Source: CAZGDV01 sp964524995
GTDB lineage: Bacteria; Chloroflexota; Dehalococcoidia; SZUA-161
Length of the DNA stretch: 14,631 nucleotides
Assembly (NCBI GenBank): GCA_964524995.1
Contig: CAZGDV010000068.1
Coordinates: 1-14,631, forward strand
Direction of reading: 5' to 3'
The notes under the pieces were generated by a model that had not been told where the DNA came from, did not search any database, and worked only from the letters and a program-made list of their open reading frames with translations. Position numbers and translations under genes: made by a program. Shown here one piece after another: positions 1 to 6,538 of the stretch (its first letter is position 1; each line of letters opens with the position of its first letter).

Positions 1-8
1 TTCTTAGT

Positions 9-89
9 TGAGTGAACCATACCCTCCCGGTAACATTTTAGGTGAGTGAATACGACCCCTTGTGTCGCGACCATCACGTGAGTATACTC
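9..89 (+). promoter_or_regulatory. Candidate sigma70 promoter and repeated sites upstream of the PEP carboxykinase gene
   Basis: A -35-like TTGTGT (60-65) and a -10-like TATACT (83-88) are separated by 17 bases, which would start transcription near 95, just ahead of the coding start at 122. The -10 lies inside a perfect 10-base palindrome, GAGTATACTC (80-89). Upstream, TGAGTGAA occurs twice (9-16 and 43-50, 34 bases apart) and a related TGAGTATA follows at 79-86. This arrangement could be a set of activator or repressor sites. The -35 match is only 3 of 6, so the promoter is tentative. Confidence 0.4.
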
Positions 90-121
90 TATGCTCTCCG
101 TCGCATGTTTAGCATTATGGC

Positions 122-1636
122 ATGGGGTGCACACTAGTGGAGCAGATATTAGGCAAGCGATTCGAACCCAGGAAGATCATCGACAACCCGTCCGAGGAGA
201 GCCTGCGTGCGTGGGCCCTCGAGCACGGCGGTATGGTAACCGAGTTCGGCAACCTGGCGGTCACAACGAAGGTCCGGAACAGGATGGCGAAGCTGACTGA
301 GGTCATAATGGACCAGCCTGACCCGGAAGATACGCAGCTGGTCCACTGTGTTCTCGACTATCTGCGCGACAAAGAGGTGATCGCGCTCGACAGGGTGATG
401 TGCTCGACACCCGGTTTCAAGAGGCACTGCAGGCTGTACGTCACGACTGAATACGCCAGGCTCCCGTTGATGTGGGGCAATACGCTGTTTCCTTCGGAAG
501 GCAAGGAGCCCGACTTCATCGCGCTCACCGTTCCAGAATGGCCGGAGAAGAAGGTGCTCGTCTTCCCGGCGGCGGGCCTGACTATCATCCTGGGGAGCGA
601 CTATAAGGGCGAGAACAAGAAGGCTATGCTCCGGCAGGTGATGTATTGGGCCAAGAAGCAGGGACACCTTGGCCTCCACGCTGCGAGCAAGGTGCTGCGC
701 GTACATAGGGACGGCGAACTGAGGGACCTCGGGTTCCTGCTGTTCGGCCTCAGCGGGACAGGGAAGACCTCGCTATCATGCCATTCTCATTGGCTCGGCT
801 ATCCCGAGACAGTGGTCATCCGGCAGGACGACGTTGTCATATTCAGGAAGGACGGCTCGGCGGTTGGGACCGAGGACTCGTTCTACATCAAGACCGACGC
901 CCTGGAGGCCGGATCACAGCCCCTGCTCTATGCGGCGGCATTGAGTCCCAGGGCGATACTGGAGAACGTACACGTGGACGCGCACACAGGGCATGTGGAC
1001 TTCTACGACAGCAGCCTGACCTCGAACGGCCGTGCGATGGTCAAGAGGAGAGACATAGCTTTCACCGATGACAGCGTCGATCTGGGGAGGGTGTACTTCA
1101 TCGTGTTCATCACGAGAAGACAGGACATCATGCCTCCGGTGGCCCGTCTCAACCACGAATGGGCGGCGGCGGCCTTCATGCTCGGCGAGTCCGTCGAGAC
1201 CTCCGCAGGCGACCCGACCGAGGCAGGCAAACCGCTCAGGGTCGTGGGCACGAACCCCTTCATCGTCGGTTCGCGGACAGAGGAGGGCAACATGTTCCTG
1301 GACATCCTCCGGCACAATCCCGACATCCAGTGCTTCCTCCTCAACACGGGAGTGGTCGGCGGCATGGTCAGGGGCCAGAAGATAACCGTGCGGGACTCGG
1401 TCAGGATACTGGAGATGATTGCCAAGGACAAGATCAGATGGGCGAAGGACGACTTCTGGGGCTACGAGGTGCCGACGGAGATACCCGGCGTGGACGTCGA
1501 GCGCTTCGACCTCGGGAACTACTATGATGATGAGCAGATAGAGGAACTATCGCAGAACCTGAAGAGCGAGAGGCTCAGCTGGCTCACGCAATTCCCCGGC
1601 CTCAACCGTGATATCCTGCAAGCGCTCAATCCGTGA
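122..1636 (+). CDS. pckA: Divergent ATP-dependent phosphoenolpyruvate carboxykinase
   Basis: Interconverts oxaloacetate plus ATP with phosphoenolpyruvate plus CO2 and ADP in the cytosol, linking the TCA acids to sugar synthesis. The P-loop GLSGTGKTSLS lies at residues 209-219. Before it are GENKK (163-167) and LGLHAAS (183-189), which match the family's GEMKK and MHCSANV metal/substrate segments. After it come DD at 236-237, EDSFYIKT (251-258), and a C-terminal NTGVVGGMVRGQKITVRDSVR stretch (from 408) that matches the family's NTGWTGG...RISIKDTR region. At 504 residues it is slightly shorter than the usual 530-540. The N-terminal substrate loop (TGRSPKDK in typical members) is not recognisable, so this is a remote branch. 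No clear Shine-Dalgarno precedes ATG 122, and GTG 137 is an alternative start. It converges on the DUF72 gene with 19 bases between stops. Confidence 0.85.
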   Translation: MGCTLVEQILGKRFEPRKIIDNPSEESLRAWALEHGGMVTEFGNLAVTTKVRNRMAKLTEVIMDQPDPEDTQLVHCVLDYLRDKEVIALDRVMCSTPGFKRHCRLYVTTEYARLPLMWGNTLFPSEGKEPDFIALTVPEWPEKKVLVFPAAGLTIILGSDYKGENKKAMLRQVMYWAKKQGHLGLHAASKVLRVHRDGELRDLGFLLFGLSGTGKTSLSCHSHWLGYPETVVIRQDDVVIFRKDGSAVGTEDSFYIKTDALEAGSQPLLYAAALSPRAILENVHVDAHTGHVDFYDSSLTSNGRAMVKRRDIAFTDDSVDLGRVYFIVFITRRQDIMPPVARLNHEWAAAAFMLGESVETSAGDPTEAGKPLRVVGTNPFIVGSRTEEGNMFLDILRHNPDIQCFLLNTGVVGGMVRGQKITVRDSVRILEMIAKDKIRWAKDDFWGYEVPTEIPGVDVERFDLGNYYDDEQIEELSQNLKSERLSWLTQFPGLNRDILQALNP

Positions 1637-1655
1637 TCCCCTCCACAACCAGTAT

Positions 1656-2549
1656 CTAGTCCAGCACCATGCGCGTCTGGCGGGCGTTGCGCACCGCCTT
1701 GTCCTCGTGGCAGTTGTTGAACAGCACGTGCAGCTGCTTAGTCCTCCCGGCCATCGCCTCGATCGCCGGTTGCCACTCTCGCAGCTCCGACTCGCTGTAC
1801 AGGTAGTTGAACCGCTCCGCCGTGGTCAGCCCCTTCTTCTCCCAAGTCTCGGCGTTCCTGCCGTGAAAGCGGACCACTCCCACATCGGACGTGGTCTCGG
1901 GCACCGGCGGCACCGAGGACGAGAAGCCCTGGGGCGCGTCGACGCAGACGTGGGCCAGGCCGTTGTCCCTCAGGAAGTCGAGCGTCCGCTCGCGGTTCTT
2001 CTCGTTCAACCACGAGCCGTGCCGGAACTCCACCGCCACCCTGTACTGCGGGAGCCGCTCCTTGCACGCCGCTATGTATTCGCGCTGGTAATCGCCCGGA
2101 TGGAACCAGGGCGGGAACTGCAGCAGGACCACGCCCAGCTTCATGGCGCTGTCCAGCGGCAGGAGCGCTCTCTCGAACCTGCGCCACAGCTCGTCCGTCG
2201 TCTCGGCGGAGATGTCTCGCTGGTATATGTTCGCCTTCTCACCGGCCTCGGCTGGCAGGGACTCGCGTATGTCCTTGGGGAGGGCCTTGAGCGGGGTAGG
2301 GTGGTGCGTGAACAGCCGGAACGCCTTAACGTCGAAGACGAAGCTGTCGCCCGTCCGTTCTACCCATAGCCTGGCCGTCTGCTCGGCGGGCATAGCGTAG
2401 TAGGTGCTGTCGACCTCAACGATCGGGAACTCGCCCGCGTAGAAGCGGAGCCTGTCCTCGGCCGACTTGGCCCAGTCCGGGTAGAAGCACCCGCACCCGA
2501 TAAGCGTGGGGTCCGTCCAGGAGCACGTGCCGATCAGTATCTCGCCCAT
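1656..2549 (-). CDS. DUF72 (YecE-like) family protein
   Basis: A 297-residue protein recognisable as DUF72 by its opening IGTCSWTDP, the FYP.W segment, VEVDSTYYAMP (44-54), FDVKAF (72-77), LLQFPPWF, VAVEFRHGSW and the late VVRFHGRN and LHVLFNNCHEDKAV motifs. The family has a TIM-barrel-like fold. Its biochemical role is not established, so no reaction is assigned. Length is normal for the family. It is the last gene of a leftward unit, beginning 44 bases after the histidine kinase stop, so it is probably co-transcribed with the two-component genes. No strong ribosome-binding site is visible before ATG 2549, which would fit translation from the upstream message. Confidence 0.9.
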   Translation of the reverse strand: MGEILIGTCSWTDPTLIGCGCFYPDWAKSAEDRLRFYAGEFPIVEVDSTYYAMPAEQTARLWVERTGDSFVFDVKAFRLFTHHPTPLKALPKDIRESLPAEAGEKANIYQRDISAETTDELWRRFERALLPLDSAMKLGVVLLQFPPWFHPGDYQREYIAACKERLPQYRVAVEFRHGSWLNEKNRERTLDFLRDNGLAHVCVDAPQGFSSSVPPVPETTSDVGVVRFHGRNAETWEKKGLTTAERFNYLYSESELREWQPAIEAMAGRTKQLHVLFNNCHEDKAVRNARQTRMVLD

Positions 2550-2593
2550 CTGAATTGACGGCCCACTGGGACGTCCGTTGACTGATACGTACC

Positions 2594-4546
2594 CTATTCG
2601 GGCACGCGCAGGGTTATCACCGTTCCGGCACCTGCGTCTGACTGGACGATCAGGGTGCCGTTCACCAGACGCGCTCTCTCACGCATACCGACGATCCCGA
2701 GCTTTCCGTACACCACGAGATCGCTGGCCCTCTGCGGCATGTCGAAGCCCTCACCATCGTCAGATATCACCATCGTCAAAGCGTCTTCGGCGAAGTCCAC
2801 GGACATATCGACACGCGACGCCTGAGAATGCTTCCGCACGTTGCTCAGCGCTTCCTGGGCGATACGGAACACAGCCAGCTCCTTCTCGGGGGACAGCCGC
2901 CGGGGAGTGCCCGCAATCGCCACACTCGTCGATATGCCACTCCGCTCCTCCAGGTTAGTCGCGAGCCACTCCAACGCTGGCACCAACCCGAGGTCATCCA
3001 GAACAGAGGGCCTGAGGTCCTGGCTGAAGCGCCGCACTCCCTCGAGAGCCGACTCGGTGAGAGCATGCATTCTCTCCAAACGTTCTCTGGCTGTCTTGGG
3101 GAGCTTCGACTTTCCCGACGTTAGCGAGTCCAAGCCGCGCGACAGTCCCACCAGCAGCTGTGCCGTGTCATCATGAAGTTCCCTTGATATGCGAAGGCGC
3201 TCGTCCTCCTGGGCCCTGGTTATCTGCGTGATGTAGTATTCCATGTTCTGGCGCAGCTGTCTCTCTTCAGTTACATCGCGCAATATGGCTTGCAGGCCTA
3301 GTACGCCGTCGCTCGTTACAAGTGGACTTACCTTCAACTCGACGTACGCGTGCTTGCCGTCCTTGACCACCAGATTGAGGTCTTCACTCTGACCCAACGC
3401 AGCCGTTGTACTGTCGTCGGCGAACAGCTCTTTTACCTTTTCCTGGCTCTCGTCTGAGAAAAGCTCGTGCAGCGTCAGGGTTAGTAGCTCCTCCTGGGTG
3501 CGCCCCGTGAGTTCCTCGCAGGCCCTGTTGGCCGAGACGATTCGCCCTGTTGACGAACAGACGAAGATGGCCTCACTCGCGTTCTCGAACAGCCCTCTGT
3601 ATCTCTCCTCCGAGAGCTGGAGCTGCTGGCCAAACAGCGCCTCAATGTGATGTAGTCGTGCGTGTTCGATAGCTATGCCCATTGCGTTCCCAGCGCTGTT
3701 CAGCAGGTTCAGCAGCGCCTCGTCATCACCGCTGTTCGCAGCCTGGACAATTGCCATAGTCCCCTCATTCCCCGATCGGGATGGCATAGGCACTATGAAG
3801 AGAGAGACGCCGTTCGTGGCTCCCCCCGGCTCGAGACCGATCTCGTTCGGAGTCACCTCAGTGTGCAAGGGCGTTCCCGTCGTGGCGACCTGACCGTCGA
3901 GACCCGCGTGTGGCTTGATGCGCCCTGCGGTCTCAACGAAGTGAGACGACAGGCCACGATGGGCCCTCAGGACAAGATCGCCGCTCTCATCGTCCCTCAG
4001 GTATATCCAGCCGGCGTCGCTCCTGGTCAAGTCGAGTATACGGTTCAATGCATCCTTGGCGATCTTGTCCAGGTCGAGCGTGCGATAGACGACAGTCGAT
4101 ATGTAGTACAGCGAGATCAGCTGCTGCTGCTGGCTTTCTATGGTCTCCAGTGAGCCCTCGAGGTCACCCTGAGCGTTCTGCAGCCGCTGCACGGTCTGTT
4201 GCAGGCGGTCTATCAGCCAGCTTACGATCAGTCCTATCACTATGAACGCGACTATCTCCGCATGGGCCTCTCCCCTCTCCGTTGACCAGAAAAACGCGCG
4301 GGGTATGAGGGCGGCGCTGATGAAGATGGTCGTGATCGCACCGCCGGGGAACCGGAAAACGAACGCCGCATATGCCACCGGAATGATGGAGAGGATGCGA
4401 TGCGTCGAGTAGCGGGCCAGGCCTAGGGGAGCGCGATCGACAAGGGTCTCGATTCCTGGGATTTGGTCAGCGTAGTAGAGGACGGCTCCGCAGGCCATGA
4501 TGGCCAGGATTATCCAGAAGTGCGGTACCCTCAGCACCTTCGTCAC
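2594..4546 (-). CDS. Membrane sensor histidine kinase (GAF-PAS-HisKA_3-HATPase), NarX/DegS-like
   Basis: A 650-residue sensor kinase. The N-terminus has three to four hydrophobic segments (about 10-25, 52-84 and 96-112), followed by a short coiled-coil-like region rich in Q (113-145). A GAF-like domain (about 145-295) and a PAS domain (about 312-425, with NASEAIFV and GRIVSANRACEELTGRT) come next. The HisKA_3 dimerisation box RISRELHDDTAQ carries the phospho-acceptor His458. The ATPase domain has an N-box (EALSNVRKHS, Asn569), DDGEGF (596-601) and GKLGIVGMRERA (614-625). This is the kinase class that partners NarL-type regulators, and such a regulator is encoded 26 bases upstream. The start is GTG, supported by an AAGAAGG Shine-Dalgarno just before it (4551-4559 on the given strand). 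The ligand is unknown; no haem or Fe-S Cys cluster is evident in GAF or PAS. Confidence 0.93.
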   Translation of the reverse strand: MTKVLRVPHFWIILAIMACGAVLYYADQIPGIETLVDRAPLGLARYSTHRILSIIPVAYAAFVFRFPGGAITTIFISAALIPRAFFWSTERGEAHAEIVAFIVIGLIVSWLIDRLQQTVQRLQNAQGDLEGSLETIESQQQQLISLYYISTVVYRTLDLDKIAKDALNRILDLTRSDAGWIYLRDDESGDLVLRAHRGLSSHFVETAGRIKPHAGLDGQVATTGTPLHTEVTPNEIGLEPGGATNGVSLFIVPMPSRSGNEGTMAIVQAANSGDDEALLNLLNSAGNAMGIAIEHARLHHIEALFGQQLQLSEERYRGLFENASEAIFVCSSTGRIVSANRACEELTGRTQEELLTLTLHELFSDESQEKVKELFADDSTTAALGQSEDLNLVVKDGKHAYVELKVSPLVTSDGVLGLQAILRDVTEERQLRQNMEYYITQITRAQEDERLRISRELHDDTAQLLVGLSRGLDSLTSGKSKLPKTARERLERMHALTESALEGVRRFSQDLRPSVLDDLGLVPALEWLATNLEERSGISTSVAIAGTPRRLSPEKELAVFRIAQEALSNVRKHSQASRVDMSVDFAEDALTMVISDDGEGFDMPQRASDLVVYGKLGIVGMRERARLVNGTLIVQSDAGAGTVITLRVPE

Positions 4547-4572
4547 TGGAGCCTTCTTTGCGGCGCGGGGGC

Positions 4573-5238
4573 CTATTTCATCTCGTCCAGCGTGAACCAG
4601 CCTTTCCTGAGGGCCTCCAGCACAGCCTCCGTCCTCGATCCCACGTCCATCTTGAGGAATATGTTGGCCAGGTGTGCCTGCACGGTTCGCCGGCTGAGAT
4701 GCAGCTTGTCCGCAATCTCACGATTGCTCATGCCCCTCGCCGCCAGGCGCAGGACCTCCATCTCACGCTCGCTGAGGTCCTGCGCTTGAGCGTACGCGGC
4801 CGATGACTTTCCTGGTGACGCCAGTCGAGCGAATACCTTGTTGGCAACAACCGGATCGAGCACGGCCTCACCGGCACAGACAGCCCTGACGGCATTGACG
4901 AGGTCGCGCCCCTTGACGTTCTTGAGCAGATAGCCAGCAGCGCCGGCGTCCAACAGCGCCACTATGTACTGGTCGTTGTCGTAGGCAGTGAGGATCAGGA
5001 CGGCCGTGGCTGGATGCTTGGCCTTGATCTGCTTCGTTGCCTCTATGCCGTTGATCCTCGGCATGGCGATGTCCATTAGCACGACCTGAGGCCGAAGCTT
5101 CCCGACCAGTTCTACCGCCTCCTCGCCGTCGCTAGCCTCCCCCACCACCGCTATGTCGGGTTCCGCCTCCAGCAGGCCCCTCGTTCCCTCCCGCACCAGG
5201 GCGTGGTCATCGGCGAGAATGACGCTTATCTTGTTCAT
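4573..5238 (-). CDS. NarL/FixJ-family response regulator
   Basis: A 221-residue two-domain regulator. The receiver domain has the acidic pair Asp10-Asp11, phospho-acceptor Asp56 in VVLMDIAMP, the conserved Thr in LILTAYD and Lys in GYLLKNV. A linker (about 130-150) leads to a LuxR-type helix-turn-helix starting at LSEREMEVLRLAARG and containing MSNREIADKLHLSRRTVQAHLANI. Phosphorylation by the adjacent kinase (next gene in the same direction, 26-base gap) should switch DNA binding. The first gene of the leftward unit, it sits behind a good promoter at 5282-5311. The ribosome-binding site before ATG 5238 is weak. Its targets are unknown; the divergent formate dehydrogenase cluster is the nearest candidate, but that is inference from position only. 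Confidence 0.95.
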   Translation of the reverse strand: MNKISVILADDHALVREGTRGLLEAEPDIAVVGEASDGEEAVELVGKLRPQVVLMDIAMPRINGIEATKQIKAKHPATAVLILTAYDNDQYIVALLDAGAAGYLLKNVKGRDLVNAVRAVCAGEAVLDPVVANKVFARLASPGKSSAAYAQAQDLSEREMEVLRLAARGMSNREIADKLHLSRRTVQAHLANIFLKMDVGSRTEAVLEALRKGWFTLDEMK

Positions 5239-5281
5239 TGGCGACTCGTCAGGCGCAATACGCCGCAGCTTGCCGTTGCCA

Positions 5282-5311
5282 ATTATATACCCCCACCTTC
5301 CGACATTTCAA
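5282..5311 (-). promoter_or_regulatory. Sigma70-type promoter for the response regulator-kinase-DUF72 unit
   Basis: Reading leftward, TTGAAA (5306-5311 on the given strand) and a perfect TATAAT (5282-5287) are separated by 18 bases. This would start transcription near 5275 and give a leader of roughly 35-40 bases before ATG 5238. Box quality and position both fit a housekeeping promoter. Confidence 0.65.
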
Positions 5312-5378
5312 ACAGGCTCCTCATGTCTTCAGTACTCTCTCCACGGCCATAACCAGTACGCAAGTAGGGTCGCACTGC

Positions 5379-5411
5379 ACACATGGCCTAGTCCATGATT
5401 AGGCCATGTGT
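5379..5411. promoter_or_regulatory. Perfect 12-bp inverted repeat with 9-base loop
   Basis: ACACATGGCCTA (5379-5390) is exactly mirrored by TAGGCCATGTGT (5400-5411) around GTCCATGAT. No T-run follows on either strand, so it is not an intrinsic terminator. It lies midway between divergent genes, about 110 bases before the small-protein start. An operator for a dimeric regulator or a structured leader hairpin are the two likely roles. Confidence 0.6.
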
Positions 5412-5518
5412 TCGATGAAAGTCTGCAGCGATTGACGATGTGAGGCGGTCTGTTGCCCTGCTAACCTGGAATCGAGAAGGGTGGAGAAGAAGGTGGAACG
5501 AACTCAGGGGGTGACAAA

Positions 5519-5881
5519 ATGACGCCAAGCAAGAACATCCACGAGCAGGAGGCCAAGGTCGAGAGCTTCACGGGGGTATCGAGGCTCCTCGAAGAACTCG
5601 AGAAAGACGCACCAGCGAAGGCTCCGAAGGCCAAGGAGAAGACACGCGTCTCAGGCAAGGAGGCGATACTCGAAGTGCTCGGCCGGGCTGCCGACGACCA
5701 CAAGTTCCTGGCGCGTCTCGCGGAGAACCCGTCCAAGGTGCTGGAGGAATACGACCTGACACTGGAGCAGAAAGCCGCTCTGGCATCGGGCGATCTCCGT
5801 CGCGTCGAGTCGTGGGTCGGCAAGCTTGACAAGCGACTCGGCACCTGGATCTGGTGTCGACTTCAGCAAGAGAAGTGGTAG
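5519..5881 (+). CDS. Small stand-alone protein homologous to the formate dehydrogenase C-terminal tail (LigA/NHLP-leader-like domain)
   Basis: A 120-residue protein of unknown function. Residues 1-47 are charged and Ala/Lys/Glu-rich, with a proline-lysine linker (PAKAPKAKEK), and look flexible. Residues 48-120 form a compact helical domain of the type FLARLAENPSKVLEEYDLT..QKAAL.SGD, which resembles the LigA and Os1348/NHLP-leader clan of small helical proteins. It ends RLQQEKW. The domain aligns without gaps to residues 915-987 of the catalytic dehydrogenase subunit encoded downstream (46/73 identical by hand count). The start ATG 5519 is firmly supported by AGGGGGTGA just before it. It is the first gene of the cluster, 96 bases before the NuoE-like gene. 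It lacks membrane segments, signal peptide and metal-binding Cys clusters (one Cys only). A precursor-peptide role is unlikely because no core peptide follows the domain and no modification enzymes are nearby. A docking, assembly or regulatory partner is possible. Confidence 0.8.
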   Translation: MTPSKNIHEQEAKVESFTGVSRLLEELEKDAPAKAPKAKEKTRVSGKEAILEVLGRAADDHKFLARLAENPSKVLEEYDLTLEQKAALASGDLRRVESWVGKLDKRLGTWIWCRLQQEKW

Positions 5882-5977
5882 TCCCGAACCAATAACCGCC
5901 AGCGGTTGCCAGTATCAGTCCCGATGCCGAGCCTACTGCAAGCTCGCAATGTTGAATAGGACATCGTGGGGTGCGAA

Positions 5978-6496
5978 ATGACGGTTTCACGAGTTGCTGA
6001 AGAGGTTTCTACTCGTGCTCAACAAGCAGAGGAGGTTGTAGAAAGCCAGGTAGAAGAGATCCTTTCAGCGTACAAGGGTGAGAAGGGTGATCTCATTCCG
6101 ATTCTACAGCAGGTGCAACTGAAGCTTGGCTACCTACCCGAAAAGGCAATGAAGCAGGTAGCCAAATTCATCGGCATACCGGAGAGCACGGTCTTCGGGG
6201 TAGCAACGTTTTACGCACAGTTCAAGCTGGTCCCAACTGGTCGAAACGTGATAAAGGTGTGCCGGGGTACAGGTTGCTATGTACGCGGAGCGCCTTCGAT
6301 ACTCGCCGAATTGGAGAAGCGACTTGGTATCAAGGCTGGAGAGACTACGGCGGACTTGGAGTATTCGCTGGAGACGGTTGCTTGCTTCGGCTCTTGTGCC
6401 TTGGCTCCAGTTGTGGTGGTGAATGACAAGGTATATGGCAGGGCGACGGCGTCCGAGGTGAAAAAGCTGATCGTCGATGATGCCACCGATTCCTGA
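5978..6496 (+). CDS. NuoE-like [2Fe-2S] subunit of NAD-linked formate dehydrogenase
   Basis: A 172-residue thioredoxin-like ferredoxin of the complex I 24-kDa (NuoE/HydA-gamma) family. Ligands are Cys95 and Cys100 (CRGTGC) and Cys136 and Cys140 (CFGSC). The family signatures LIPILQQVQLKLGYLP and IPESTVFGVATFYAQF are present. It would accept electrons at the NADH-module side and work with the NuoF-like subunit encoded next. ATG 5978 is chosen over GTG 5966 because GGGGTG at 5968-5973 sits at a reasonable distance from it; GTG 5966 would add four residues (VGCE). The gene has clearly lower GC than the catalytic gene (28 of 60 bases G/C over 6001-6060 by hand count). Confidence 0.93.
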   Translation: MTVSRVAEEVSTRAQQAEEVVESQVEEILSAYKGEKGDLIPILQQVQLKLGYLPEKAMKQVAKFIGIPESTVFGVATFYAQFKLVPTGRNVIKVCRGTGCYVRGAPSILAELEKRLGIKAGETTADLEYSLETVACFGSCALAPVVVVNDKVYGRATASEVKKLIVDDATDS

Positions 6497-6538
6497 CTCT
6501 GAATTAGCTCGCATGAATGATGCATTTGAGGAGGCACG

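Larger units (their letters stand above)
5239..5518. other. Divergent intergenic region between the two-component unit and the formate dehydrogenase cluster
   Basis: This stretch separates leftward and rightward transcription units. It contains the leftward promoter at 5282-5311 and a perfect inverted repeat at 5379-5411, both listed separately. A TTGACG at 5432-5437 resembles a rightward -35, but no convincing -10 lies 16-18 bases further on. The rightward promoter for the small-protein gene therefore remains unidentified. No open reading frame here looks real. Confidence 0.6.

Noticed and set aside
1608..2369. Rightward 253-codon open frame opposite the DUF72 gene
   Set aside because: The opposite strand encodes a clear DUF72 protein; this product is Arg/Leu/Val-rich with no domain.
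3662..4153. Rightward 163-codon open frame opposite the histidine kinase
   Set aside because: Lies inside the GAF region of an intact kinase gene on the other strand.
5432..5465. TTGACG as a -35 for the small-protein gene
   Set aside because: No acceptable -10 box occurs 16-18 bases downstream; the nearest candidate is about 22 bases away.
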